This document shows, piece by piece, positions 17,092 to 25,221 of a stretch of DNA of 64,000 nucleotides. Every line of letters starts with the position of its first letter. Positions within the stretch are counted from its first letter, which is position 1. Source of the stretch: CAMLIZ01 sp036231905 (GTDB lineage: Bacteria > Pseudomonadota > Gammaproteobacteria > Burkholderiales > Burkholderiaceae_C). The notes below the pieces were generated by a model that was given only the letters and a program-made list of their open reading frames with translations, did not search any database and was not told the DNA's origin. The position numbers and the translations under genes are program-made. The stretch lies in contig NZ_JAZARE010000008.1 of the NCBI RefSeq assembly GCF_036231905.1, positions 186,001 through 250,000 of the forward strand. Direction: 5' to 3'.

Positions 17092-18075
17092 ATGGACCGC
17101 ACCGAACGCTTCTACAAGATCGAGATGCTCATCCGCACGCGCGGCAGCGTCAGCTTCGCCACCCTGATGGACGAGCTGGGCGTCAGCCGCGCCACGCTCA
17201 AGCGCGACCTGGAGTACCTGCGCGCGCGGCTGGATGCGCCGATCGTGTATGACCGCTTCGACAACGGCTACAAGCTGCAGGCCGACCCGCGCGACCAGCG
17301 CCAGGTGAAGCATGAGCTGCCCGGCGTGTGGTTCAGCGAACGCGAGATCCATGCGCTGCTCACCATGCACCAGCTCATCCAGGGCCTGGACGAAGGCGGC
17401 GTGCTGGCGCGCCACCTGCAGCCGCTGCTGGACAAGCTGCACGGCATGTTGGGCACCAGCGAGCACGAGGCCAAGGAGCTGATGAAGCGCGTGCGCATCG
17501 CCAGCCCCGCGCGGCGGCCTGTGGCGCCGCGCCACTTCGAGCTGATCGGCAGTGCGCTCACCCGGCGACAGCGGGTGCAGATGAGCTACTGGGTGCGCAG
17601 CCGCCAGCAGGAAACGCAGCGCACCGTGTCGCCGCAGCGGCTGGTCCACTACCGCAACACCTGGTACCTGGACGCCTGGTGCCACAGCAGCGACGCGCTG
17701 CGCCGCTTTGCGCTGGACGCGATCCGCGAGGCCAGCCTGCTGGAGCAGCCGCGCGCCAAGGACGTCCCGGTCAAGACCATCGAGGCGGAGCTGGACGCCG
17801 GCTACGGCGTGTTCAGCGGTGCGAAGGTGCAGTGGGCGACGCTGCAGTTCTCGCCCGAAGCGGCGCAGTGGGTGGCGCACGAACAGTGGCATCCCCAGCA
17901 GCAGGCCACGTTGCAGCCCGATGGCGGGCTCACGCTGCGGGTGCCCTATGCCGACGCCACCGAGCTGGTGATGGACGTGCTGCGCCATGGTGAGCAGGTG
18001 AAGGTGCTGGCGCCCCAGGCGCTGGTGCAGCGGGTGAGCCGCCAGCTCAGGGACGCGGCAGACCGCTACGCCTGA
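17092..18075 (+). CDS. WYL-domain transcriptional regulator
   Basis: A 327-residue regulator. Residues 1-60 form a DeoR-like winged helix (MDRTERFYKIEMLIRTRGS, then FATLMDELGVSRATLKRDL). The middle and C-terminal part form a WYL ligand-sensing domain with RLVHYRNTWYLDAWCHSSDALRRFALDAI, in which WYL is the diagnostic triplet. A WCX-like C-terminal extension follows. WYL regulators often sense nucleic-acid fragments or small ligands and control DNA-damage or defence genes; here it stands divergent to an unknown gene and next to the ada operon, so a stress link is possible but unproven. Confidence 0.88.
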   Translation: MDRTERFYKIEMLIRTRGSVSFATLMDELGVSRATLKRDLEYLRARLDAPIVYDRFDNGYKLQADPRDQRQVKHELPGVWFSEREIHALLTMHQLIQGLDEGGVLARHLQPLLDKLHGMLGTSEHEAKELMKRVRIASPARRPVAPRHFELIGSALTRRQRVQMSYWVRSRQQETQRTVSPQRLVHYRNTWYLDAWCHSSDALRRFALDAIREASLLEQPRAKDVPVKTIEAELDAGYGVFSGAKVQWATLQFSPEAAQWVAHEQWHPQQQATLQPDGGLTLRVPYADATELVMDVLRHGEQVKVLAPQALVQRVSRQLRDAADRYA

Positions 18076-18230
18076 AGAGGCGGGTGCAGCGCCGTCCCTT
18101 GGGGGCGGCGCCCGGGCGTGCCACACAGCGAGGCGTCGTCGCGAAACAGGCGCTGAGACATCGTGTTGCAGCCCCTCGCTCAACCCGCTCTATCCTGCCG
18201 GGTTCACAAAGAAGAGCGGGCTGTAGCAGG

Positions 18231-18923
18231 ATGTTTGGTCGTTTCAATCCGGTCGCGTTCGACCCTTATGCCCGGCGCCGCAAGCACCGCAAGGTGCCCG
18301 CCTGGCTGGTGCTGCTGGCCGGTGGCCTGGTGGCCGGCGCGGCGGCGGTGCTGCTGGTGCAGGAGCGCTACCTGCCGCCACGCTTGTCCGCCGAGGCCTC
18401 GGAGCACCTGAAGACCTCGTTCGAGCAGGCCGACAAGGAGCGCACGCGCCTGAAGGCCGAACTGGCCGACACCGCGCGCCAGCTCGAGCGTGCGGTGGCC
18501 GACAACAAGCGCCTGGCGGACGAGCTGGCCGCCAGCCGGCGCGCCAGCGACGACCTGCGGCAGGACCTGGCGGCGCTGGTGGAATCCCTGCCGGCCGATC
18601 CGCGCGGTGGCGCGGTGCAAGTGCGTGCGGCGCGCTTTCGCACCGAAGGCGCGAAGCTTCTCTACGACGTGGTGCTCTCGCGTGAACGTGCCGGCGGCAA
18701 GGCCCTCAGCGGCGTGATGCAGGTGGTGCTGGCCGGTGCCGGCAAACGCGGCGCCGACACCACCGTGAAGCTGGAGCCGGTGGCCATCTCGGTGAAGGCC
18801 TTCGAAAGCCTGCGCGGTGGCTTGGCGCTACCCGAGGGCTTCGACCCACGCGAAGCCACCATCCATGTGCTGGACCGTCCGGAAGGCAAGCTCCTGGGCA
18901 TGCGGGTGCTGAAGGTGAAGTAG
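18231..18923 (+). CDS. single-pass membrane protein with coiled coil (DUF6776-like)
   Basis: A 230-residue protein. A basic N-terminus (RRRKHRKVPAW) precedes one transmembrane helix at about residues 25-45, then a heptad-rich coiled coil (about 60-125, LKTSFEQADKERTRLKAEL and following) and a beta-rich C-terminal domain (VQVRAARFRTEGAKLLYDVVLS). I associate this layout with the DUF6776 proteins of Burkholderiales; no enzymatic motif is present. It is probably anchored in the inner membrane with its coiled coil in the periplasm. Convergent with the small lipoprotein gene downstream. Confidence 0.75.
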   Translation: MFGRFNPVAFDPYARRRKHRKVPAWLVLLAGGLVAGAAAVLLVQERYLPPRLSAEASEHLKTSFEQADKERTRLKAELADTARQLERAVADNKRLADELAASRRASDDLRQDLAALVESLPADPRGGAVQVRAARFRTEGAKLLYDVVLSRERAGGKALSGVMQVVLAGAGKRGADTTVKLEPVAISVKAFESLRGGLALPEGFDPREATIHVLDRPEGKLLGMRVLKVK

Positions 18924-18945
18924 GCGCCGGCGCGTCAGGGCGGCT

Positions 18946-19233
18946 TCAGCCGGCCTGGCCGGGCTTGCACTCCACCGCGAGGGTCTTGTCCGGCACGATC
19001 AGCATGCCGCCGGCCATCTGCTGCAGGCCGGGCACGCCGGTGGGGCGGTCCACCACCTCGAAGCCGGCGGGGCACAGCTTCTCCGCGCGCTCCTTGCAGC
19101 CTTCGATGCTGCGGAACATGCCGCTGCACTGCATCAGGTAGGCCTGCTGTCCGTGCGGGCCGGTGAACTTCATCGGCGGTTGCACGAAGGCGCAGCCGGA
19201 AAGCAGGACAAGGGGAGCGAGGAGAAAGCGCAT
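18946..19233 (-). CDS. small lipoprotein, Cys-rich
   Basis: A 95-residue product starting MRFLLAPLVLLSGC; the lipobox LLSGC puts the lipidated Cys at residue 14. The mature part has a Cys-rich pattern (LMQCSGMFRSIEGCKERAEKLCPAGFEVV) suggesting disulfides in the periplasm. This pattern recurs in small lipoproteins of unknown function of proteobacteria. The start at 19233 is chosen because the longer frame would bury the signal. It is divergent from parC, with 158 bases between them. Confidence 0.75.
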   Translation of the reverse strand: MRFLLAPLVLLSGCAFVQPPMKFTGPHGQQAYLMQCSGMFRSIEGCKERAEKLCPAGFEVVDRPTGVPGLQQMAGGMLIVPDKTLAVECKPGQAG

Positions 19234-19391
19234 GGCAAAGGCGGTCTGGAGGGGCAACGCCGGATCGTAAGCGCTCCGCGGCCCGGTCGGCCCCCCGCTT
19301 TTGCGTGCCCGGCGCGCCGGCGCAGCGGGCCGGGGGCACCCCGCTAAACTGCGCCCCTTCCCAGGTGCCCCGCACCGTCGCTCCCCACCCC

Positions 19392-21695
19392 ATGGACCTG
19401 TTCACCCCCACCGACACCCCCGGCGACGCCATCACGCTTGCGCATTACGCGGAGCGGGCCTACCTCGAATACGCGCTGTCCGTCGTCAAGGGCCGCGCGC
19501 TGCCTGACGTGTGCGACGGCCAGAAGCCGGTGCAGCGCCGCATCCTCTATGCGATGGAGCGCATGGGGCTGGCGTTCACCACCGCGGCCGGCCCCAAGCC
19601 GGTGAAAAGCGCCCGGGTGGTGGGCGACGTGCTGGGCCGTTTCCACCCCCACAGCGACCAGGCGGCCTACGACGCCATGGTGCGCATGGCGCAGGACTTC
19701 TCGCAGCGCTATCCGCTGGTCGATGGCCAGGGCAACTTCGGCTCGCGCGACGGCGATGGCGCCGCGGCCATGCGCTACACCGAGGCGCGCCTGGCGCCCA
19801 TCACCCGGCTGCTGCTCGACGAGATCGACGAAGGCACGGTCGACTTCGTGCCCAACTACGACGGCTCCACGCAGGAGCCGCGCCAGCTGCCGGCGCGCCT
19901 GCCCTTCGTGCTGCTCAACGGCGCCTCCGGCATCGCGGTGGGCCTGGCCACCGAGGTGCCCAGCCACAACCTGCGCGAGGTGGCCGCTGCCGCCGTGGCG
20001 CTGATCCGCAACGACCGCTTGAGCGACGACGAGCTGCTGGCGCTGCTGCCGGGCCCCGACTTCCCCGGCGGCGGCCAGATCATCAGCAGCGCGGCCGACA
20101 TCCGCGAGGCCTATCTGAGCGGCCGCGGCAGCCTGAAGGTGCGCGCGCGCTGGAAGATCGAGGACCTGGCACGCGGCCAGTGGCAGATGGTGGTGACCGA
20201 GCTGCCGCCGGGCGTGTCGAACCAGCGCGTGCTGGAGGAGATCGAGGAGCTCACCAACCCCAAGGTCAAGGCGGGCAAGAAGGCGCTCAGCCAGGAGCAG
20301 CTTCAACTCAAGCAGACGCTGCTCGGCGTGCTGGATGCGGCACGCGACGAGTCGAACAAGGACGCACCGGTGCGCCTGGTATTCGAGCCCAAGACCTCGC
20401 GCATCAGCCAGCAGGAGCTGGCCCACACGCTGCTGGCGCACACCAGCCTGGAGTCGTCGGCGCCCATCAACATGACCATGGTGGGCCGCGACGGCCGCCC
20501 GGTGCAGAAGACGCTGCGCCAGGTGCTCACCGAATGGATCGATTTCCGCCTGGTGACCGTGCAGCGCCGCACCCGCCACCGGCTGGACAAGGTGCTGGAC
20601 CGCATCCACGTGCTCGAAGGCCGGCAGCTGGTGCTGCTGAACATCGACGAGGTGATCCGCATCATCCGCAATGCGGACGAGCCCAAGCCGGCACTGATCG
20701 CGCGCTTCGCCTTGAGCGACCGCCAGGCCGAGGACATCCTCGAGATCCGGCTGCGCCAGCTGGCGCGGCTGGAAGCGATCAAGATCGAGCAGGAGCTCAA
20801 GCAACTGCGCGACGAGCAGAAGAAGCTCGATGAGATCCTCGGCAGCCCCGCCGCGCTGAAGCGCACGGTCATCAAGGAGATCGAAGCCGATGCCAAGGTG
20901 CATGGCGACGAGCGCCGCACGCTGATCCAGGCCGAGAAGAAGGCCGTGGCCGAGGTGAGGATCGTCGATGAACCCGTGACGGTGGTGGTCAGCCTCAAGG
21001 GCTGGGTGCGTGCGCTCAAAGGCCACGAGATCGACCCCGCCACGCTGCAGTTCAAGAGCGGTGATGCGCTCTATGGCGTGTTCCCCTGCCGCAGCGTGGA
21101 CCCGCTGCTGGTGTTCGGCTCCAACGGCCGGGTGTATTCAGTGGCGGTGAGCGGCCTGCCCGGCGGGCGCGGCGACGGCCAGCCGATCACCACCCTGATC
21201 GAGCTGGAATCCGGCACCCAGGTGGTGCACTACTTCGCCGGCTCGCCCGAGCAGGTGCTGCTGCTGGCCAACACCGGCGGCTTCGGCCTGATGGCCAAGG
21301 TGGGCGACATGCTGAGCCGCCAGCGCGGCGGCAAGAGCTTCCTCAGCCTGGAGCCGCAGGACCACGTGCTGCCGCCGGCGGTGCGCCTGCCCGAGCACAC
21401 CCAGGTGGCCTGCCTGTCGATGACCGGTCGGCTGCTGGTGTTTGCGCTGGACGAACTGAAGCTGCAGTCCAACGGCGGCCGCGGCCTGACCCTGATGGAC
21501 GTGGACGCCAAGGACCCGCTGGTGTCCGTGGCCACCGTGGGCTCGGCAGTCAAGGTGATGGGCCTGGGACGGTCTGCCAAGCCCAAGGAAGAGGACCTCA
21601 AGGGCAACGCGCTCGCCGGCCACGTAGGCAAACGGGCGCGCAAGGGCAAGAAGGTGGAGGGCTTCCCGAAGGCGCAGCGGGTGTTGGCGGTCTGA
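19392..21695 (+). CDS. parC: DNA topoisomerase IV subunit A
   Basis: A 767-residue breakage-reunion subunit. The N-terminus reads YLEYALSVVKGRALPDVCDGQKPVQRRILYAM. The catalytic Tyr is in AAMRYTEARL at about residue 128, and the quinolone-pocket region is FHPHSDQAAYDAMVRM. The C-terminal half contains degenerate beta-pinwheel blades, fewer than in GyrA, which supports ParC. It acts with ParE (8363-10342); the two genes are separated by nine others. It ends six bases before the convergent GGDEF-EAL gene. Confidence 0.95.
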   Translation: MDLFTPTDTPGDAITLAHYAERAYLEYALSVVKGRALPDVCDGQKPVQRRILYAMERMGLAFTTAAGPKPVKSARVVGDVLGRFHPHSDQAAYDAMVRMAQDFSQRYPLVDGQGNFGSRDGDGAAAMRYTEARLAPITRLLLDEIDEGTVDFVPNYDGSTQEPRQLPARLPFVLLNGASGIAVGLATEVPSHNLREVAAAAVALIRNDRLSDDELLALLPGPDFPGGGQIISSAADIREAYLSGRGSLKVRARWKIEDLARGQWQMVVTELPPGVSNQRVLEEIEELTNPKVKAGKKALSQEQLQLKQTLLGVLDAARDESNKDAPVRLVFEPKTSRISQQELAHTLLAHTSLESSAPINMTMVGRDGRPVQKTLRQVLTEWIDFRLVTVQRRTRHRLDKVLDRIHVLEGRQLVLLNIDEVIRIIRNADEPKPALIARFALSDRQAEDILEIRLRQLARLEAIKIEQELKQLRDEQKKLDEILGSPAALKRTVIKEIEADAKVHGDERRTLIQAEKKAVAEVRIVDEPVTVVVSLKGWVRALKGHEIDPATLQFKSGDALYGVFPCRSVDPLLVFGSNGRVYSVAVSGLPGGRGDGQPITTLIELESGTQVVHYFAGSPEQVLLLANTGGFGLMAKVGDMLSRQRGGKSFLSLEPQDHVLPPAVRLPEHTQVACLSMTGRLLVFALDELKLQSNGGRGLTLMDVDAKDPLVSVATVGSAVKVMGLGRSAKPKEEDLKGNALAGHVGKRARKGKKVEGFPKAQRVLAV

Positions 21696-21701
21696 GGCTG
21701 T

Positions 21702-23336
21702 TCAGGTGAGCGCCAGCTCGCGTTCGCGGATCCACGCCATCAGCACGGGCAACGGCAGGGGCTTGGCGAACAGGTAGCCCTGCAGGTGGTCGCAGCCGAG
21801 CTCGCGCAGGTGCTCGGATTGCGCCTCGGTCTCCACGCCTTCGGCCACGGTGGCCAGGCCGAGCGACTGCGCGATGCTGGCGATGCTGGCCACGATGACG
21901 GCGCTCTCGCGCTTGTGCGGCAGGCCGCGCACGAAGCTGCGGTCGATCTTGAGCTTGTCCACCGGCAGGCTCTGCAGGTAGCTCAGGCTCGAGTAGCCGG
22001 TGCCGAAGTCGTCGATTGCAATGCTGAAGCCTTCCCGGCTCATCGCATCCAGCAGCGGCGCCTGCTTGTCGGGCCGGCTCATGATGACGCTCTCGGTCAT
22101 CTCCAGCTCCAGGTCGGCGGGCTGCAGGCCGTGGCGCGCGATCGCGCCGCGCAGCTCGGCCAGCAGCGGCACGTTGCTGTCGAGCTGGCGCGCCGACACG
22201 TTCACCGCCATGCAGGGCGGCTGCAGGCCTTCGGCACGCAGGGTGGCCACGGCCGCGCAGGCCATGTCGATCACGCGCAGGCCGATCGGGATGATGAGGC
22301 CGGTGTCCTCGGCCACGGGAATGAAGTCCAGCGGCGGTATCACGCCGCGTTCCGGGTGGCGCCAGCGCAGCAGGGCCTCCAGGCCGCACAAGCGGCCGCT
22401 GCGCGAGTCCACCTGCGGCTGGAACTCCAGGAAGAACTGGTCGTCTCGCAGCGCCACGCGCAGCTGCGCCTCGGTGTCCAGGCGCTTGCGCACCGCATCA
22501 CCCAGCTCCTGCGAGAAGAACTGGCAGTTGCCACGGCCCTGGCCCTTGGCCTGGTACATCGCCAGTTCGGCCTGGCGCAGCAGCTCCTCGGCACCGGCGC
22601 TGCCGGCATCCACCATCACGATGCCCACCGACAGGCCCACGTGGGCCAGCGCTTCGCCGGCGGTCACCGGCTCGCAGGCCGACGCGATCAGGCGCCCGGC
22701 CACCCGCGCCGCATGGTCGGGCAGGGGCGTGCCGGTGAGGATGATCGCGAACTCGTCGGCGCCCAGGCGGGCGGCGATGTCGCAGTTGCGCAGGCTGCCG
22801 CTGAGCCGGTGGCCCAAGGCGCCCAGCACGCGGTCGCCGAGCTGGCGGCCCCACAGGTCGTTGACCCGCTTGAAGCCGTCCACGTCCAGGTAGAGCAGGG
22901 CGGAGGCGCCCTGGTAGCGCCGGTGGCGGTCGATCGTCTGCTCCAGCGCCTTCAGCAGCGCGTTGCGGTTGAGCAGGCCGGTGACCTCGTCCTCCGTGGT
23001 CAGGCGGGCGATGTTGGCCTCGGCCGCGGCCGCGCGCGCCAGCACCCGGCGGTAGGCCTGCGCGGCCAGGCCCACGCCCACCGTGCCCAGGGCGACCAGG
23101 GCGGTGGGCAGGCTGCCCGGGTCCAGCCACCAGACCGCGACCAGCACCAGCATCGCCACCAGCCCGGCCGCTGCCATGCGCAGCAATGCGCTGCGCTGCC
23201 AGGCGGTGCGGATGGCTTCGGCGCGGTTGTCGTCGACGCGCGGGGTGCGCGGGGCCGGTGCGTTGCCGGCGCGTGCGTCCGCGCGTGGGGTGGCTCGCAT
23301 CGAAGTCGGCCCTGCGTTGTGAAGCGTGGTCGGCAT
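21702..23336 (-). CDS. membrane GGDEF-EAL protein (c-di-GMP turnover)
   Basis: A 544-residue protein. Two hydrophobic helices at about 52-95 anchor it with hardly any periplasmic loop. A GGDEF domain follows (about 115-275), whose active-site loop reads LGADEF near residue 192 instead of GGDEF, so cyclase activity is doubtful. The EAL domain (about 290-540) keeps GLEALLRW at about residue 319, MTESVIM and IDDFGTGYSSLSYLQSLPVDKLKID, so phosphodiesterase activity is likely. It sits two bases from the preceding cyclase gene on the same strand, suggesting a paired make-and-break unit. Confidence 0.9.
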   Translation of the reverse strand: MPTTLHNAGPTSMRATPRADARAGNAPAPRTPRVDDNRAEAIRTAWQRSALLRMAAAGLVAMLVLVAVWWLDPGSLPTALVALGTVGVGLAAQAYRRVLARAAAAEANIARLTTEDEVTGLLNRNALLKALEQTIDRHRRYQGASALLYLDVDGFKRVNDLWGRQLGDRVLGALGHRLSGSLRNCDIAARLGADEFAIILTGTPLPDHAARVAGRLIASACEPVTAGEALAHVGLSVGIVMVDAGSAGAEELLRQAELAMYQAKGQGRGNCQFFSQELGDAVRKRLDTEAQLRVALRDDQFFLEFQPQVDSRSGRLCGLEALLRWRHPERGVIPPLDFIPVAEDTGLIIPIGLRVIDMACAAVATLRAEGLQPPCMAVNVSARQLDSNVPLLAELRGAIARHGLQPADLELEMTESVIMSRPDKQAPLLDAMSREGFSIAIDDFGTGYSSLSYLQSLPVDKLKIDRSFVRGLPHKRESAVIVASIASIAQSLGLATVAEGVETEAQSEHLRELGCDHLQGYLFAKPLPLPVLMAWIRERELALT

Positions 23337-23338
23337 GT

Positions 23339-24415
23339 TCAGAACAGCTCGACTTCGTTGTCCTGCCGCGCGGCTTCGAGGTCACCGGAGGCGATCAGCG
23401 CGGCATGGCTGCAGACGCGGTTGCGGCCGTGCTGCTTGGCGTGGTAGACCGCCTTGTCGGCGCGCTCGAAGGCCGCCGTGGGCGTGTCGTTGGGCAGCAC
23501 CTCGGTGAAGCCGATGCTCACCGTCACGCGGCCCACCTGCGGGAAGCTGTAGTCGGCCATGTTCAGGCGCAGGCGGTCCAGCGCCACCAGCGCGTCGCTT
23601 TCGGTGGGGCAGCGCAGCAGCACCAGGAACTCCTCGCCACCGAAGCGGTACAGCCGGTCCTGGAAGCGGAAGGTGCTGCGCATGATGCGCCCCACCAGCA
23701 GCAGCACCTCGTCGCCGATCAGGTGGCCGTGGGTGTCGTTCACCGACTTGAAATGGTCGATGTCCAGCAGCGCCAGCCAGTGGCCGGTGTGGCTGTGGTG
23801 AATGCCGTCCACGCCCTGGCGCCGGCCCACCGCCGGCAGCTGGGACGTGGCCTGCACCGTCTTGTAGAAGGTCTCGTCGAAGGTCTTGCGATTGAGCAGG
23901 CCGGTGAGCGTGTCGCGCTCGCTGTAGTCCAGCAGGCCACAGAAGTTGCGGTACACCCGCAGCACGCTGTCGGCGGTGTGCAGCGCATCGTTGGAGAACG
24001 GCCCGCTGCAGCGCAGCTCCAGCACGCTGGCCTGCTCGCCCAGCGCCATGGGGAACAGCACGATGCAGCCGCCGGCCGCCGCGCCATCGGTGGCCGGGAT
24101 GTCGTCGATGCGGATGACCTTCTGCTGCTCCACGCAGCTGGCGTGCGCCGGCATCGCGTCGCGTTCGGGCAGTTCGTCCAACCGCACCCAGCTCGGGTCG
24201 GAGGAGGCGGCCACGTCCTTGGCCTTCAGCCGGGCGCGCAGCAGCCAGCGCTGCGGTGCCCCCGGCGGGCCGACCAGCATGTGGATGGACACCTGCGATG
24301 GGCGGAACAGCTCACGCATCGAATGCGCCAGCGTCACGTCCAGCAGGTCCCGGTCGCGGTGGACCGTGAGGGAGGCCAGGTGATCGATCGCGTTGTTCGG
24401 CTGCATGGGATCCAT
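23339..24415 (-). CDS. diguanylate cyclase with N-terminal sensory region
   Basis: A 358-residue soluble protein. The first 170 residues form a GAF-like region without clear motifs. The C-terminal GGDEF domain begins at DTLTGLLNRKTFDE and carries the intact active site RFGGEEF at about residues 256-262. An Arg-containing RxxD-type inhibitory site is not obvious. An in-frame ATG three codons downstream of 24415 is an alternative start. It is the first gene of a two-gene unit with the GGDEF-EAL protein. Confidence 0.9.
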   Translation of the reverse strand: MDPMQPNNAIDHLASLTVHRDRDLLDVTLAHSMRELFRPSQVSIHMLVGPPGAPQRWLLRARLKAKDVAASSDPSWVRLDELPERDAMPAHASCVEQQKVIRIDDIPATDGAAAGGCIVLFPMALGEQASVLELRCSGPFSNDALHTADSVLRVYRNFCGLLDYSERDTLTGLLNRKTFDETFYKTVQATSQLPAVGRRQGVDGIHHSHTGHWLALLDIDHFKSVNDTHGHLIGDEVLLLVGRIMRSTFRFQDRLYRFGGEEFLVLLRCPTESDALVALDRLRLNMADYSFPQVGRVTVSIGFTEVLPNDTPTAAFERADKAVYHAKQHGRNRVCSHAALIASGDLEAARQDNEVELF

Positions 24416-24545
24416 GGTTCGGCCACAAGGCCGCTAGCCGGGTTATCGGCCACCCCGGCCCTGCTTGAACCACTGGCGCCGTGCGCGGCGTGAACTTGTG
24501 GCGTTTCATGCCGGCGTGTCGCGGCCGGCGTTACACAATCGGCCG

Positions 24546-25127
24546 ATGACGCCTTTCGAACCCACGGTCATCCACACCGATCGGCTCACCTTGCGTTGGC
24601 TGGGTGCGGCCGATGCGCCGGCTTTGTTCACCATCTTTTCCGACCCCGAGGTGATGCGCTACTGGAGCACGCCGCCGGTGGCCGACATGGCGCAGGTGGA
24701 GCGCACGCTGGCGGCCGTGCAGATCGCCTATGCGGACGGCAGCAGCATGCGGCTGGGCATCGTGCGCAGCGAGGACGAGGCGCTGGTGGGCACCTGCACC
24801 GTGTTCGATGTCCAGGCCGGGAACCGGCGTGCAGAGATCGGTTATGCGCTAGGCCGGGCGCACTGGGGCCGCGGTTACATGCACGAAGCGCTGGAGGCCT
24901 TTGTCGACCACCTGTTCGGCCCGCTGGGCCTGAACCGGCTGGAGGCCGACATCGACCCGCGCAACACCGCATCGGCCCGCACGCTGCAGCGGTTGGGGTT
25001 CCAGCAGGAAGGGTTCCTGCGCGAACGCTGGATCGTGAACGGGCAGGTGTCCGACAGCGCGCTGTATGGCCTGCTGCAGCGCGACTGGACGCAGCGCCCG
25101 ATTGCTGTGCGGCCGACACGGGCGTAG
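24546..25127 (+). CDS. GNAT family N-acetyltransferase
   Basis: A 193-residue GNAT of the RimJ/RimL type: N-terminal TDRLTLRWLGAADAPALFTIFSD, acetyl-CoA site in YALGRAHWGRGYMHEALEAFVDHLF, and the closing NRLEADIDPRNTASARTLQRLGFQQEGFLRERW. Start at ATG 24546. It is transcribed divergently from the diguanylate cyclase gene and lies 94 bases before the oxidoreductase operon. Substrate unknown; peptide N-terminus or small-molecule acetylation are both possible. Confidence 0.88.
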   Translation: MTPFEPTVIHTDRLTLRWLGAADAPALFTIFSDPEVMRYWSTPPVADMAQVERTLAAVQIAYADGSSMRLGIVRSEDEALVGTCTVFDVQAGNRRAEIGYALGRAHWGRGYMHEALEAFVDHLFGPLGLNRLEADIDPRNTASARTLQRLGFQQEGFLRERWIVNGQVSDSALYGLLQRDWTQRPIAVRPTRA

Positions 25128-25221
25128 AGTGGGCCGGGTCACGAACGATGAGGGTGCCTGAGCGGGCGGCTTCCAGCCACCCGGGCCCACAAGGCCGCCG
25201 GCACTCCGCACAGGAGACGAC

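Noticed and set aside
18085..18125. GC-rich block CCCTTGGGGGCGGCGCCCGGG resembling the repeat at 52050
   Set aside because: Only a short stretch agrees; too little to call it a second copy.
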